Virus record (IMG/VR): IMGVR_UViG_3300009034_000093
Location: 1 to 41,792 of that record
Strand: one strand, 5' to 3'
Length of the DNA stretch: 41,792 bases
From: a virus
The notes under the pieces were generated by a model. It did no database searches, was not told the origin of the DNA, and saw only the letters and a list, made by a program, of their open reading frames with translations. The position numbers were made by a program, and so were the translations under genes. Of the stretch, positions 29,117 to 38,851 are shown piece by piece. Each line of letters opens with the position of its first letter. Within the stretch, counting starts at the first letter, position 1.

Positions 29117-32100
29117 ATGTCTTGCTCCACAAACTCAATGCTACTCCGGAAAGTAGCAGATGATGCATCCACCCGGCATGAGTGAGTCAACGTCTTGACT
29201 ATATACACCTGATTGATTCCGCGCCGGTCAAACTGCACCCGGTAGATGTCCCCTAATTCCACATGCGGGGACGTTGGCCATTCCGCTTCCGCCCAATTCA
29301 ACCCTTTCTTCATCTTGGCTATCTTGGCTTCCGCAATGGCAATGGCTAACGCCTTGGTGAACACGTAGTCATTGGACACGCTTTGTTTCACTATCTGGTT
29401 TGGATCATCCGTGATGATGGCCGGATCTACCGTCAATTCTTTGGTCCGGGTTGTCTGTAGGATGTTCCCCGTGATGACACCACCCGCCGCGGTGTTGGCA
29501 ATCTTGGGAAACAACGGGTGCGCCCGTGTAATCTGCAAAGGGGAAAGCTGATTGTATAGGGAATTCGGGTCTGCCGGTTGCGCCAAGGAAATAGTGCGTT
29601 CCGCGGCACCGGCCGTAGACGCCAGTTCCGTAAATAGCAATTGGCTCAACGCTGTGATTTGTGCCACTACATCCACTTCCACCGCGTGAATAGCACTAGG
29701 TTGTCCAGCGAGTTCCCGCGCTACGTGTTCAACGAATCGTTGCGCGAAACCTTCCCGCGTGATGGTGTCCAAGACCGTGGGAACAAGTGGCGCGGAATCT
29801 CTCAAGACTCCATCCCCATCAAAGTAGATGCCTTCATCCAACATGGCCACCTTAAGGTCTGATATTTCATCCCACCCGGTCCGGATAGGCGCAAATGTTG
29901 GAAGGTTGGTAGCGTTCCAACGTAGCATGTAGAACCCTTCCGGCACATTGCATAGAGACATTTCATAGGCCACGATGGTTTGATAAGAACCGCCCTTCCA
30001 CGCTGCAGGTTGCCTGTCTGACAACAATTTCTCATGGCGTCCCCGGCATTGAAGGTTCAACTTGGTTTCATCATGGCTGATGCCCGGATCATCCACGGAC
30101 AACCACGCCAGCTGCTTCCACTCACCTTCTATCTTTTGGCGGATCACCACTTCCGCGGTGCCATCCAACGACGTTTGACCGGTGGGCGCTTTCTGAAACA
30201 TGGCCTTGTTGAACAAGAAGGTGCCGTCCAGCTTTCGGGGATTCCTGAATTCAAGTTGCGCCATCCGTGCGTCAATCCGTTCAAAGGTGACATCTGCCGC
30301 GTGCGTCACATCATATGAAGAAGTCCAAGGTGTCACATCATAGCGTGCATACAATTCCACTTCCGTGCAACGCGGCAAGTCATCCGCCGTCCCCGCATCC
30401 GTTATCAGCACACGCACAAAGTTGGTGACGGGGTTGGTGGAATTGTCGAAATTCCGTTTTAGGTCCACTACGATGACAGATGGGTACTCAAGTGGAACAA
30501 GGGACCACACATCTATTTCCCCAGTAGCATCCCATTGAACGGCGGTTCCCGTCCCCGCCCCCTTTTGGTAAGCCACCACGCGGTGAATGTCTGATCCCAC
30601 AATGTCCGCATATGTTCCGCCGGATGTGTCATTGACTTGAAGCTTGAACGACCCCACACCACCCTTGTCCGGATCCGTATAGATGATGATGCGGCCAAAG
30701 GGTTCTCCATTGGTCCCCAAGGTCAATCCCGTGGCCAAGGTACCAAACTTCAATTCCATGTTGATCAACCCGGCACTTCCAAGACATGCGCCACCATCCG
30801 CGTTGTGCTGTGCTATCACCTTGATGTAGGGAGAACCCAGCGGATCAAAGACCACACCGGTAGCGGAAGACACCTTACCCGGATTAGGGAAGATGGGATC
30901 CAATGGGGACCATGGACCGGTTGGACTATCCCCGTATTGAAGCGAGAATGACCAATATGGCGTGTACGTGAATGGCGGGTCCGATATGGTCACACTCTCC
31001 GCAAGGAACGAGAAATCCGCTAGGCCAATTGGGAAGCCACCCAATTCTAACACCGCTTCATAAGTGGCCGGATCCGCAAAGCATCCGGACCCAATCCGCA
31101 AGTCATCAAGGTAGTACACCACCGTTCCGTAGAAATCAACTTGCAGTATCCACGCCGCCCAATTGGGCAAGAAGAATTCCGGTGGCAAGCGGTCATCAGC
31201 CTTGTGCCATATCCGTGTGTATTGAATTCCAGTGGTCAAAGATAGTCCGGCAATTTGCGCTATCACCGTTCCATCTACACTCAACTTGACCAATCCGGCG
31301 GTCACGTTAAATTCCACGCTTATGGTGTACCAAGTATCATAGGCCCACGGCACACCGGAGTTCACACCATCCCCGGCATAGATGTGCGTGAAGTAGTTGT
31401 GATCCAACGTGGGATCCGCGTTCAAGGATATGTGGAAGTTGTGCGTGGCCTCACTCAAGATAACTTTGAATCCATTGCCCGTAGCGGGAAGGGCGCCTTC
31501 CCAAAACTCCACCATCAAATGACCCTTGCCCGGATTCACACCCTGTTGATGGACCATGGTTTCAAACGTCACCTTCCCACTTACCACCGGTGTAGGAAGG
31601 ACGCGTTGCCAATTGGCGGCAAACATGTAGTTGTTTCCAGGACCTTGCGGAGAATTCAATGCGTATCCCTGAACCCACGGTGCGGGTTTACAAAACAGCT
31701 TCACGGATTTCCCCGTAGAATCCGGTGGCAACACGTCATCTTGTGCAATCATGAATTGGGACGTATCAAACCTAGGGTATGAAAACCAATCACCAAACGG
31801 AATCTTTGTCCATGCCGTGTCAAACAACTGGTATTGTTGGGGATCATACGCTTCATCAAACCCGGCGGAATACGATGAACCACCGGCAAAGTCCGCTTCC
31901 AATTTGTCCCCAACCACAATGGTGCCATTGAACACAGGTGCAACCCCTAACGCCGGGTGAAAGATTCCGTTGGCGCCTTGCTCATACATATATTTGACTT
32001 GGTTGTAAACCACGCGGCCGGGTGCGTAGTCAGGTTGTTCCGCGCCGTACCACGGCCAATTGTGCCATGTGGTGTCCTGCATTTGACCGTTGAGATTATA

Positions 32101-33156
32101 GTAGACACCCCGCGGATTCTGTCCAATCCATAGCAACGCATCAGCATCTATTGATCCACCGCCGGATGCAAGAACGTTGTATGCAACAAGGTCACCGTCT
32201 ACGTATATCTCACCAGCCCAATAGCCACCAACTTGTTTCCCGCGGGTTATTGTGATCATGTGTGGTAATCCGTCATGCAAGTTAAACACCTTTCCCAATC
32301 CGCCTTGGGTGGGTACGGCAGAATTTGCACTTGGGAATCTGACATAGGTGGGACCAATCTCGATATAGAAAAATGTTCTTCCCGGCTTGGCAATGGCAAG
32401 CAATTCCGCATCACCAACCGGTGTCACGGCAACTTGAATCCAAAAGTTGAAAGTGAAACGACCAAGGTTGTAGTCCGGATGTATGAAACACGTTCCCTTG
32501 TTGGGTTGGGCCAAGTCTAGAAATGGTTTAACCTTCCAGTTTCCCCGGAACAATGATGCGGACGCGGTGTCTTCACCCTTCAACAATCCGCCATAACCTA
32601 GATGGTGGTTGGCCCAATTGGAAGTGGTTTCAAAGAAAATCCACGTACCCATTTCCCACACGCCATGGTTGGCCCTTGCCGTGCGTTCAAGCATCACGTC
32701 CCACGTGCCACCCGCGGATGCCGTGGGCGCCGTATCCTTATGGTGATCATCGTGGCGCCAATAGGCCAATAGCTCCGGACTAGGATACGCACCAACCGGG
32801 TCCGTGATGTTTGCAAGTTCTTGGTGGTAGATGCTCGAATACCATGCGTTACCTTGCCACGCTTCGTAACTGTCGAAGATGAACACGGGGTTGTGGGACA
32901 CGTGCTTTCCCATCCACAATCCCTTCCCAATCAGATTGTCCGCCGGTCCGTAGCCTTGTTCTACCCGGTCAAACGGTCCCGCGTTCAGGTGTGTACGGTC
33001 CCCATCCTTGACCGCCGCGGCCGGGAAGTTGGATGAAAATTCCGATGACCCCACCGCAGAAACCACCGGTGTGGGAATGTACAAAGAGACTTCATTGGTT
33101 ACGGGAAACACTCCCGACTTCCAAGCTAGTTCGTAACCTTCCCCGTATGGAATCAC
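29113..33156 (-). CDS. large tail tip/hub protein with LamG-type domains
   Basis: A 1347-aa protein, the largest structural gene. The N-terminal half contains beta-sandwich segments typical of LamG/concanavalin-like domains: RFTFNFWIQVAV... with HMITITRG and GEIYVDGDLVAYNVL (about 230-380), and a second, WYTISVEFNVTAGLVKLSVD, near 600-650. The C-terminal half is less repetitive; WAEAEWPTSPHVELGDIYRV near the end resembles tail-hub proteins. It probably attaches to the tape measure and distal tail proteins and may bind host polysaccharide. It starts with GTG 33156 right after the TGA of the upstream gene. Domain limits are approximate. Confidence 0.6.
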   Translation of the reverse strand: MIPYGEGYELAWKSGVFPVTNEVSLYIPTPVVSAVGSSEFSSNFPAAAVKDGDRTHLNAGPFDRVEQGYGPADNLIGKGLWMGKHVSHNPVFIFDSYEAWQGNAWYSSIYHQELANITDPVGAYPSPELLAYWRHDDHHKDTAPTASAGGTWDVMLERTARANHGVWEMGTWIFFETTSNWANHHLGYGGLLKGEDTASASLFRGNWKVKPFLDLAQPNKGTCFIHPDYNLGRFTFNFWIQVAVTPVGDAELLAIAKPGRTFFYIEIGPTYVRFPSANSAVPTQGGLGKVFNLHDGLPHMITITRGKQVGGYWAGEIYVDGDLVAYNVLASGGGSIDADALLWIGQNPRGVYYNLNGQMQDTTWHNWPWYGAEQPDYAPGRVVYNQVKYMYEQGANGIFHPALGVAPVFNGTIVVGDKLEADFAGGSSYSAGFDEAYDPQQYQLFDTAWTKIPFGDWFSYPRFDTSQFMIAQDDVLPPDSTGKSVKLFCKPAPWVQGYALNSPQGPGNNYMFAANWQRVLPTPVVSGKVTFETMVHQQGVNPGKGHLMVEFWEGALPATGNGFKVILSEATHNFHISLNADPTLDHNYFTHIYAGDGVNSGVPWAYDTWYTISVEFNVTAGLVKLSVDGTVIAQIAGLSLTTGIQYTRIWHKADDRLPPEFFLPNWAAWILQVDFYGTVVYYLDDLRIGSGCFADPATYEAVLELGGFPIGLADFSFLAESVTISDPPFTYTPYWSFSLQYGDSPTGPWSPLDPIFPNPGKVSSATGVVFDPLGSPYIKVIAQHNADGGACLGSAGLINMELKFGTLATGLTLGTNGEPFGRIIIYTDPDKGGVGSFKLQVNDTSGGTYADIVGSDIHRVVAYQKGAGTGTAVQWDATGEIDVWSLVPLEYPSVIVVDLKRNFDNSTNPVTNFVRVLITDAGTADDLPRCTEVELYARYDVTPWTSSYDVTHAADVTFERIDARMAQLEFRNPRKLDGTFLFNKAMFQKAPTGQTSLDGTAEVVIRQKIEGEWKQLAWLSVDDPGISHDETKLNLQCRGRHEKLLSDRQPAAWKGGSYQTIVAYEMSLCNVPEGFYMLRWNATNLPTFAPIRTGWDEISDLKVAMLDEGIYFDGDGVLRDSAPLVPTVLDTITREGFAQRFVEHVARELAGQPSAIHAVEVDVVAQITALSQLLFTELASTAGAAERTISLAQPADPNSLYNQLSPLQITRAHPLFPKIANTAAGGVITGNILQTTRTKELTVDPAIITDDPNQIVKQSVSNDYVFTKALAIAIAEAKIAKMKKGLNWAEAEWPTSPHVELGDIYRVQFDRRGINQVYIVKTLTHSCRVDASSATFRSSIEFVEQDI

Positions 33157-34446
33157 TCAGGCACCCAACAGATCAAAGTCATACTTTTCAAAGTTCACCC
33201 ATCCGCCTTCCACACGGTTATCCATGGCGTCAAAATGAACGGCAATGGCGTTGTATTGAAAAGTGAAGAAGTATGGCTTGCCAATCGTAAGAGGAGCACT
33301 AACCACGATGTCAAACAACCCTGTAGCCGGGTTGTATCCATCTCCATCATAGATATCAATGGCATCAACCCTCACGATGTCTTCCGCGGTGAATCCTTGA
33401 CCATAAAAGCTAAACGTGTTCCACGGCAAGAGGGTTGCTGGTTGGTTGTAGATTTCCGTTACGTCAACATACGCCTTGATGTTGGTTCCGTCGTACTCCA
33501 CACGGTAGTCATGTGAAAGAAACGGATTTGGCAATGTTGCCGGTGCCACAACCTGAACACCGTTCACCCAAAATTCATAGGTAGCCGTGGTTGCGGATGT
33601 TACGGTCAAGGCTAATCCCCATTGGCTTGGACCGGTATGCCCGGAAGTATAGAAGGATGCGTGGTTGGATACACCCGTCCCAATCAATTGAGCTTTCCAC
33701 TTGGCGGTATGTTGCAGAGCATCATACCCGCGTTGAGCATATACGCTATTCGGATCCCACAAGCCACCATTTGCCCGATGGCAAAAGACATAGATGCCGC
33801 TACCATCACTATTGATTAGTGCACTCTTGGTTCCCTCAATCGGAGACACGGTAGACACAAATGCATCCCGCGTGGTTCCGTTTCCGTTCAGCACTTGCCA
33901 ATTCTTCCCTGTATCCGCCAACAAACCTGTAGGCAACGAATTGAAATCTTCCAAAAGGATGTGTCCCCATATTCCCGGCAAGATCAAGTTTGCAGCCGGA
34001 CCTATCCGTCCATGCGCCCGGTCCATATCCGCCCACAAGCCTACCGGCACAATTGCATGTGTACCTCCGTTCAGTTGCTTCCACTTGGCCGCTTCTGTCA
34101 TGGATGTTTTCATGAGAGGGAATGACAAAGTGGTTTCCGGGATCACCCGTTCTTGCCAACTTTCCCACACGTTGCTTCCACTAAAGTTCATCGGTTCAAA
34201 GACCAATGGTTCATACCCTAACGTCATCAGGGAAATAAATTGGTTTCTCTGTGCCGGTGTGATGTAGTTGCCATTAATCCGGACGGATGGCCGGTTAGGT
34301 GATGCAGTAACATCAATCCCCGTCCCGTCAAGTCCGCGTGAGAAGTCCGCTATCCGTTGTGGTCTGTAGGATACCGCGGACGGATTGACTTGGAACAAAC
34401 TTTCATATGCGGCACGTCCAAGCTTGAACTGTGGAATGACCGCCAT
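33157..34446 (-). CDS. distal tail-like protein with a LamG-type domain
   Basis: A 429-aa protein immediately after the tape measure gene, the usual place of distal tail protein (Dit). The middle carries a concanavalin-like segment: ENFNSLPTGLLADTGKNWQV-type start with DYRVEYDGTNIKAYVDV and a SFYGQGF strand. The first 120 residues (PSVRINGNYITPAQRNQFIS) could be the tail-binding part. ATG 34446 follows the TMP gene after 9 nt. Likely structural and possibly carbohydrate binding; assigned by position and beta composition. Confidence 0.55.
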   Translation of the reverse strand: MAVIPQFKLGRAAYESLFQVNPSAVSYRPQRIADFSRGLDGTGIDVTASPNRPSVRINGNYITPAQRNQFISLMTLGYEPLVFEPMNFSGSNVWESWQERVIPETTLSFPLMKTSMTEAAKWKQLNGGTHAIVPVGLWADMDRAHGRIGPAANLILPGIWGHILLEDFNSLPTGLLADTGKNWQVLNGNGTTRDAFVSTVSPIEGTKSALINSDGSGIYVFCHRANGGLWDPNSVYAQRGYDALQHTAKWKAQLIGTGVSNHASFYTSGHTGPSQWGLALTVTSATTATYEFWVNGVQVVAPATLPNPFLSHDYRVEYDGTNIKAYVDVTEIYNQPATLLPWNTFSFYGQGFTAEDIVRVDAIDIYDGDGYNPATGLFDIVVSAPLTIGKPYFFTFQYNAIAVHFDAMDNRVEGGWVNFEKYDFDLLGA

Positions 34447-34455
34447 TGATTCCCC

Positions 34456-36024
34456 CTAGCGACGAACCGGGAAGGTACGTTCCCCGGCACCGCGTTGTGA
34501 TCTGCTTACCGTGCGAATGACAGCACGGGCGGATTCTGGCGTCAAGATTCCTTGTTTGTAAGTGATGTTGTATGTTGCGCCACCGCCACCAACACCAACA
34601 CCGGCACCACGGCCGGTTGGCGTCACGATGTCTTCACCACCGTGAACTATTGCCATTCGCGGTTGTCCCCGTGGTGCGGGAACGCGGCCACCGTGTTGAA
34701 AACGCTGTGTACCGCCACCCCCCATCACAGAAGAAAAGACGGTAGAAACAAGACTCAATACCGTTCCAGTAAGACCGCCACCGCCGCCAAGGCCACCGCC
34801 AACGCCACCGCCACCACGTCCTTGTTGTTGCATCAATGACATGACAGTGTTAGCCACAGCATCCCCCAACGCTTCAAATAACTTGGACGCCTTCACGGTG
34901 CCTTCCCGCGTGTCTTTCACAAGTTGACCCATCACCGTGGATATGATGGACTGCATGGACTGTCCCGTTTGACTCCAAGCCTGTTGCGTTTGCTTGGCGG
35001 CTTCCTTCTGTGTGGCTGCAATCCGTTTGGCCTCACGCTCCCATGCCAAGGCTGATTCATTGGCGGCAATGGCATTGGCCTTTATCATCATGTCATTCTT
35101 TTCTTGCTCCCCCGTCTTGATCTTGTCAATTGCATCCAAGCGTGCTTTCAAATTGCGTTTGATTGCCGCCAACTCCACGTCAAATGTCTTGGATGGATCC
35201 ATGGCCACGGCTAATTCCGCGCTACTCTTGGCAAGTTCTTTGCTCAACCCTTCTTGCGCCTTGGTCAATGCAATGGTGTCTTTGGTGATCCCCACCACAT
35301 GCTCTTTCCACGTGGCAAACCCGGCGCCAGCCGCTTCCATGTTGGCGCGTGTTTCCGCCACCTTGACGGATTGTTCTGCCAGTTCCTTGCGCCACTTCTT
35401 CATGCTTTCGGAACCAAAGTCAAAACCACCTTTCAGCATTGCCACACTTTCTTTAGCCCGGATCCGCTGTTCTTCCGCTTCCTCTTCCGCCAACTGCAAC
35501 TTCAAAAGTTCTGCACGTTGAGCGTTCAGTTCCCTAGTCAACCCTTTATTGTGTGCGGACAACATCAACAAAGAGAATCCCAAATCAACGTTGGCATCTT
35601 TCGCCGCCGTGAAGGCGGTTTCCATGTCCAACGATTTCTTCCGCGTTTCTTCCATTGCCTTGGCCATGTCTGCCGCTTTCTTGTTGAAGGCGGCAACCGC
35701 GGCCATGATTCCGCCGATTGCAGCCGCGGCAATGGACAACGCAATAGCCAACCCACCGGCGCTTGCCATGGCCGCTTTGATAGTAGTGATCAAGCCAACT
35801 ATGCCGGTGGTCATGCTGGTGGACAAGCCAGTTACCAAAGACATTTCCCGCCCCATGGATATTAGGCCGGTAGTTTGGATTCCCCTAGCAAACTCCTTGG
35901 ACATATTGCCGTGTTGCTTCCCCATGGTTTGCATAGCTTGGGTTGGCTTCCGCAATTCCGTGGCGGCTTGGGTTCCCCCATCCGCCCGGATAGCAATTGC
36001 CGCTTCACTAGTGGGAACGGCCAC
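34456..36024 (-). CDS. tape measure protein
   Basis: A 522-aa tail length-determining protein. It has long charged helices (KAMEETRKKSLDMETAFTAA, RMLAEKEAEEQRI-type coils), a hydrophobic stretch near residues 75-110 (IVGLITTIKAAMASAGGLAI, ALSIAAAAIGGIMAAVAAF) and a Gly-rich C-terminus with QHGGRVPAPRGQPRMAIVHG, GGEDIVTPTGRGAG, common at TMP ends. About 520 residues implies a short tail, roughly 80 nm if the usual 0.15 nm per residue holds. It starts with GTG 36024; AAGGGGG lies 9 nt upstream. The start lies inside the frameshifted end of the chaperone gene. Confidence 0.8.
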   Translation of the reverse strand: MAVPTSEAAIAIRADGGTQAATELRKPTQAMQTMGKQHGNMSKEFARGIQTTGLISMGREMSLVTGLSTSMTTGIVGLITTIKAAMASAGGLAIALSIAAAAIGGIMAAVAAFNKKAADMAKAMEETRKKSLDMETAFTAAKDANVDLGFSLLMLSAHNKGLTRELNAQRAELLKLQLAEEEAEEQRIRAKESVAMLKGGFDFGSESMKKWRKELAEQSVKVAETRANMEAAGAGFATWKEHVVGITKDTIALTKAQEGLSKELAKSSAELAVAMDPSKTFDVELAAIKRNLKARLDAIDKIKTGEQEKNDMMIKANAIAANESALAWEREAKRIAATQKEAAKQTQQAWSQTGQSMQSIISTVMGQLVKDTREGTVKASKLFEALGDAVANTVMSLMQQQGRGGGGVGGGLGGGGGLTGTVLSLVSTVFSSVMGGGGTQRFQHGGRVPAPRGQPRMAIVHGGEDIVTPTGRGAGVGVGGGGATYNITYKQGILTPESARAVIRTVSRSQRGAGERTFPVRR

Positions 36025-36280
36025 GCTGCATCCCCCTTATCAATCCCTTCAATCTTTCGCGCACCATATCCGCCTCTTGATCCGCCTCTTGAGTTTTGGA
36101 ATCCATGATAGCAGCATGCAACAACCCTTCCTTCTTGAGATAGGGTAGCTTCTCCACGTCACATGGATCCATATTCAGCCATTGAGAAGTCCGCCAAAGG
36201 TCTAGGTAGTAGCCGCCACGGGCGGTGTCTTCTCCGGTCCGCCGTCCAAGCTGCCCGGATTTGATGGCGGCGGTAATGCT
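36008..36280 (-). CDS. tail chaperone T extension, read by -1 frameshift
   Basis: After the A7 slippery site at 36286-36280, the -1 frame is open for 90 codons to a TAG at 36010-36008. It reads SITAAIKSGQLGRRTGED and then GGYYLDLWRTSQWLNMDPCD, followed by helices (PYLKKEGLLHAAIM). Frameshifting would yield a fusion of 219 aa (129 from the G frame plus 90). The TAG lies inside the tape measure start region. G and GT type chaperones help assemble the tail shaft around the TMP. No start codon is needed in this frame. Confidence 0.8.
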   Translation of the reverse strand, partial: SITAAIKSGQLGRRTGEDTARGGYYLDLWRTSQWLNMDPCDVEKLPYLKKEGLLHAAIMDSKTQEADQEADMVRERLKGLIRGMQRGRSH

Positions 36281-36666
36281 TTTTTTACTTCTTCCGCTTC
36301 CTCAATACTTTTCCGCAACACCTTCCGGTTGATGTCCAATGACGCCATAACGGTCCATCCACCTTCCGCGTGGATCCCCGTAATGGACTGTAAAGAATCC
36401 CACGTGAAAGGTTCAATGATGCGCTCCACCTTCCCGGATTCATCCAACAGTTCAACCTTGGTGCAGAACGTTTCAAGACAGAACCGCGCCAACACTTTGG
36501 GATCTACCGTGATGGTCTTTCCATCTTCGGAGATGAATTGGTTTTCCATGAAGGCGCGGTTGAAGTCATCATCCGCCGTCATGTTGGTGCGATAGATCAC
36601 GCGCACTCGCTTGTTGTCAGACGTGAAAATCCCCACTTGCCCGTTAGTCTGTGCGGTGATGTCCAT
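36202..36666 (-). CDS. tail assembly chaperone, G-like
   Basis: A 154-aa protein between the major tail protein and the tape measure, the position of lambda gpG. It starts MDITAQTNGQVGIFTSDNKR with a good match to small chaperone folds (VRVIYRTNMTADDDFN) and has helices VKKALPPPSNPG at the end. ATG 36666 was chosen because it follows the TAG of the major tail protein gene (36671-36669); the frame is open further upstream but that part is within the tail protein gene. An A7 run near residue 129 shifts ribosomes to the T frame. Confidence 0.75.
   Translation of the reverse strand: MDITAQTNGQVGIFTSDNKRVRVIYRTNMTADDDFNRAFMENQFISEDGKTITVDPKVLARFCLETFCTKVELLDESGKVERIIEPFTWDSLQSITGIHAEGGWTVMASLDINRKVLRKSIEEAEEVKKALPPPSNPGSLDGGPEKTPPVAATT
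36280..36286 (-). other. slippery heptamer for -1 programmed frameshift
   Basis: The minus strand reads GTA AAA AAA GCA in the G frame, giving the slippery heptamer A AAA AAA at 36286-36280. A -1 slip leads into an open 90-codon frame. This is the classic arrangement for the G/GT tail chaperones of siphoviruses. Confidence 0.85.
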
Positions 36667-36668
36667 GA

Positions 36669-37736
36669 CTAGTAGGGAGCAACCACGCCGTTGACAAAGT
36701 GGACAACGGCAGACCGTGGCGTGGTCCACGTGTAAGCATTGCCACCGGCACCAATGCTTCCCGTTGCAGGAATGGCGCCATAGGCCATGACCGCCCGAAT
36801 CACTCCGGTTGGATACTGAATCTCACCGGTGCGGTAGAACGCAGACGGAACTTGCACGCGGAACTTGTATGCTTCCGGAGGCAACCCGCCTTCAATGAAG
36901 GTTTCCCCGGAAGTCACACGCGCTTCCATCTTGGTGTATTGCAGCGTGGTGACACCCGCGGCAAGAAACTTGTTGTATTCCGCCACGTCCGTCAAGATCG
37001 TTTCCATAGTGCCACTCACCAATTGTTGTTCACTCCATATGTGGAATGGGAAATTGGTGTCATCCCGGTTCACATGATCCGCCATCACCGCGTTCTCTAC
37101 CCGCATGGTGAATACTTGGTTGTCATCCTGTTGCACATCATCCAACCAAAATTGGCTTTGTGCAAAGTGTAGCGGCCGCTCTGCATCGTAGGCCACAACG
37201 GGTGAAAGGGCCAAATCGTCTATACGGTATAGACCATTCCATTCCGTATCCAAGACAATCCACAGGCCCTTGTTCATCTGGAATTCCAAGGCGTGCATCA
37301 TCATGGCTGCAAAGCCATTCTGTTGTCCGGCCGGTGCCGTTCCGCCACTGTCCCAAAAGTCATAGACAGGAAGTTGCGGTTGGTCAAGGGATTCAAAGTT
37401 ATGCGCGTGTACCACCGTGGTGCCATCCCCGGTAACGGTGTCCAATCCCAACCCGGCCGTGAACAAGTTGCCAAACACGTCCGTAGGTTCTAACTCACAC
37501 GTCAACTTCTTCCCATTGAGGGAAGCCGGACCCTTATCAGCTTTCACGGGATTTTCCCGCTGTGCGCTGTGCGCCGGTGATTCCAACGGCGGTTGATCCG
37601 GATTCCAGTTCCAAGGTGGTACGTACCGCGGAAACAACGTGGGCGAAATGAATGTTCCTGGAACGATCACCGCACCCGGAACCGCTCCACGCTTTGCAAA
37701 CCCTACCGGCCGAAGTCTTCCAACGTTTAGTGCCAT
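36669..37736 (-). CDS. major tail protein (tail tube)
   Basis: A 355-aa protein upstream of the tail chaperone genes, where the tail tube subunit is expected. It is rich in beta-type segments (TKMEARVTSGETFIEGGLPP, YKFRVQVPSAFYRTG, TVTGDGTTVVHAHNF) and ends GNAYTWTTPRSAVVHFVNGV. ATG 37736 follows AAGGGGGAAACC, a strong ribosome site in keeping with an abundant virion protein. There is a 25-bp gap from the neck gene. Size is larger than the common 150-250 aa, suggesting an extra surface domain. Confidence 0.65.
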   Translation of the reverse strand: MALNVGRLRPVGFAKRGAVPGAVIVPGTFISPTLFPRYVPPWNWNPDQPPLESPAHSAQRENPVKADKGPASLNGKKLTCELEPTDVFGNLFTAGLGLDTVTGDGTTVVHAHNFESLDQPQLPVYDFWDSGGTAPAGQQNGFAAMMMHALEFQMNKGLWIVLDTEWNGLYRIDDLALSPVVAYDAERPLHFAQSQFWLDDVQQDDNQVFTMRVENAVMADHVNRDDTNFPFHIWSEQQLVSGTMETILTDVAEYNKFLAAGVTTLQYTKMEARVTSGETFIEGGLPPEAYKFRVQVPSAFYRTGEIQYPTGVIRAVMAYGAIPATGSIGAGGNAYTWTTPRSAVVHFVNGVVAPY

Positions 37737-37761
37737 GGTTTCCCCCTTAGTTTAAGATACC

Positions 37762-38283
37762 TCATGGCGTCAACACGTCTTGAAACCTGAATCCGCCACG
37801 TGCACCCACCATGTAAAGTTGTTCATTCCCGCGGCTGAACTGCAACGCAGGTGTTTCCGTGAATACGTCTAGTTCACTCTCAATCCAAAACGGCACGTTA
37901 GACAAGAAGTTGTGGGTTGGCGCAGCAGTTATAAGATCGCCGCGTGCATTATCGCTGAACAACTTATCTATCATGTCTAGTCCGGCCATCATGTCTTCAC
38001 CCGCCCGTTCCGCAACATTCCCAACGTGGTAAATGTAAATCAGAACTTGGCCCGTGTATTCATATTTCCCGGTAGCGGTCTTGACGGGATGCCACGTGTT
38101 GGGTTGGACTTCCGCCATCGGAAACTTAGATTGCTTGATACGTTCCGCCGTCATTGCCCGGTGGAACTTATCCACTTGAAGATATCCGCACCACTCCCGC
38201 AACAGGCGCATGATTTCATTCACTCGCTTGTTCTGCCGGTCTTCCAACCCGGTCAACTTGGTATTGATGGGAAGTTTGGTCAT
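37762..38283 (-). CDS. tail terminator or neck protein (probable)
   Basis: A 173-aa protein between the gpG/Mu-like neck gene and the major tail protein, the place of tail terminators. It starts MTKLPINTKLTGLEDRQNKR and has beta-type segments (EYTGQVLIYIYHVGNVAERA, NVPFWIESELDVFTETPALQ). ATG 38283 overlaps the upstream TGA (ATGA). The fold fits small tail completion proteins, but there is no unambiguous motif; assignment is by position. Confidence 0.6.
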   Translation of the reverse strand: MTKLPINTKLTGLEDRQNKRVNEIMRLLREWCGYLQVDKFHRAMTAERIKQSKFPMAEVQPNTWHPVKTATGKYEYTGQVLIYIYHVGNVAERAGEDMMAGLDMIDKLFSDNARGDLITAAPTHNFLSNVPFWIESELDVFTETPALQFSRGNEQLYMVGARGGFRFQDVLTP

Positions 38284-38849
38284 GCCGGTAACGCCGGAAG
38301 CTTCAATCCGCCAAACTGTGAACGGAACTCCGCATCCATGCGCTTCACTTCTTGGCCGGTCCACGGGCGGAACGGTGGTTCAAAGTTCAGATATGCACCC
38401 ACCATGTCCCGGATCATCTGCCGGTCCATCACATCCAAGAACATGGTTGGCCGCTTCTCCCAATTCCAAAACGCCTTCTTGTTCATGGTGCCAAACCTCA
38501 CGGCCAATGGTTCTTGTTCTTCCCACCAATCCACGGTGTGCCGTTCCGTCAAGCTAGTCTTCAACTCGCCCGTGCGGACCATCAACCAGTTTTCAAAACC
38601 TGTCCGCGTCTTTTCGGCCGCGTATTCATCCGTAACCCCCATCCACATGACCGGTTCTGATTCCATGTCGAAGTCTACCCCGGACAGTTGAGCGCCACGA
38701 CCTTCCGCAAACTTATCTTCATTGTGGGATAGCCACCGCGTGATGACCTCCTCCCATACCGGGCGGAAGTCCTGCACCTTCTTCCCCAAGCGTTCAAAGG
38801 CGCTCTGATTCTTGAGCGTGAGTCTTACATTGAAACTTCCAATTGGCAT
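38280..38849 (-). CDS. virion morphogenesis / tail completion protein
   Basis: A 189-aa protein resembling the phage virion morphogenesis (Mu gpG, HK97 gp10) family. It begins MPIGSFNVRLTLKNQSAFER and has DYRPVWEEVITRWLSHNEDK-like and EYAAEKTRTGFENWLMVRTG, GELKTSLTERHTVDWWEEQE, where the conserved ...L..TG.L..S... pattern is visible. Proteins of this family join head and tail. ATG 38849 lies two bases after the TAG of the connector gene; the stop overlaps the next ATG. Confidence 0.7.
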   Translation of the reverse strand: MPIGSFNVRLTLKNQSAFERLGKKVQDFRPVWEEVITRWLSHNEDKFAEGRGAQLSGVDFDMESEPVMWMGVTDEYAAEKTRTGFENWLMVRTGELKTSLTERHTVDWWEEQEPLAVRFGTMNKKAFWNWEKRPTMFLDVMDRQMIRDMVGAYLNFEPPFRPWTGQEVKRMDAEFRSQFGGLKLPALPA

Positions 38850-38851
38850 GT

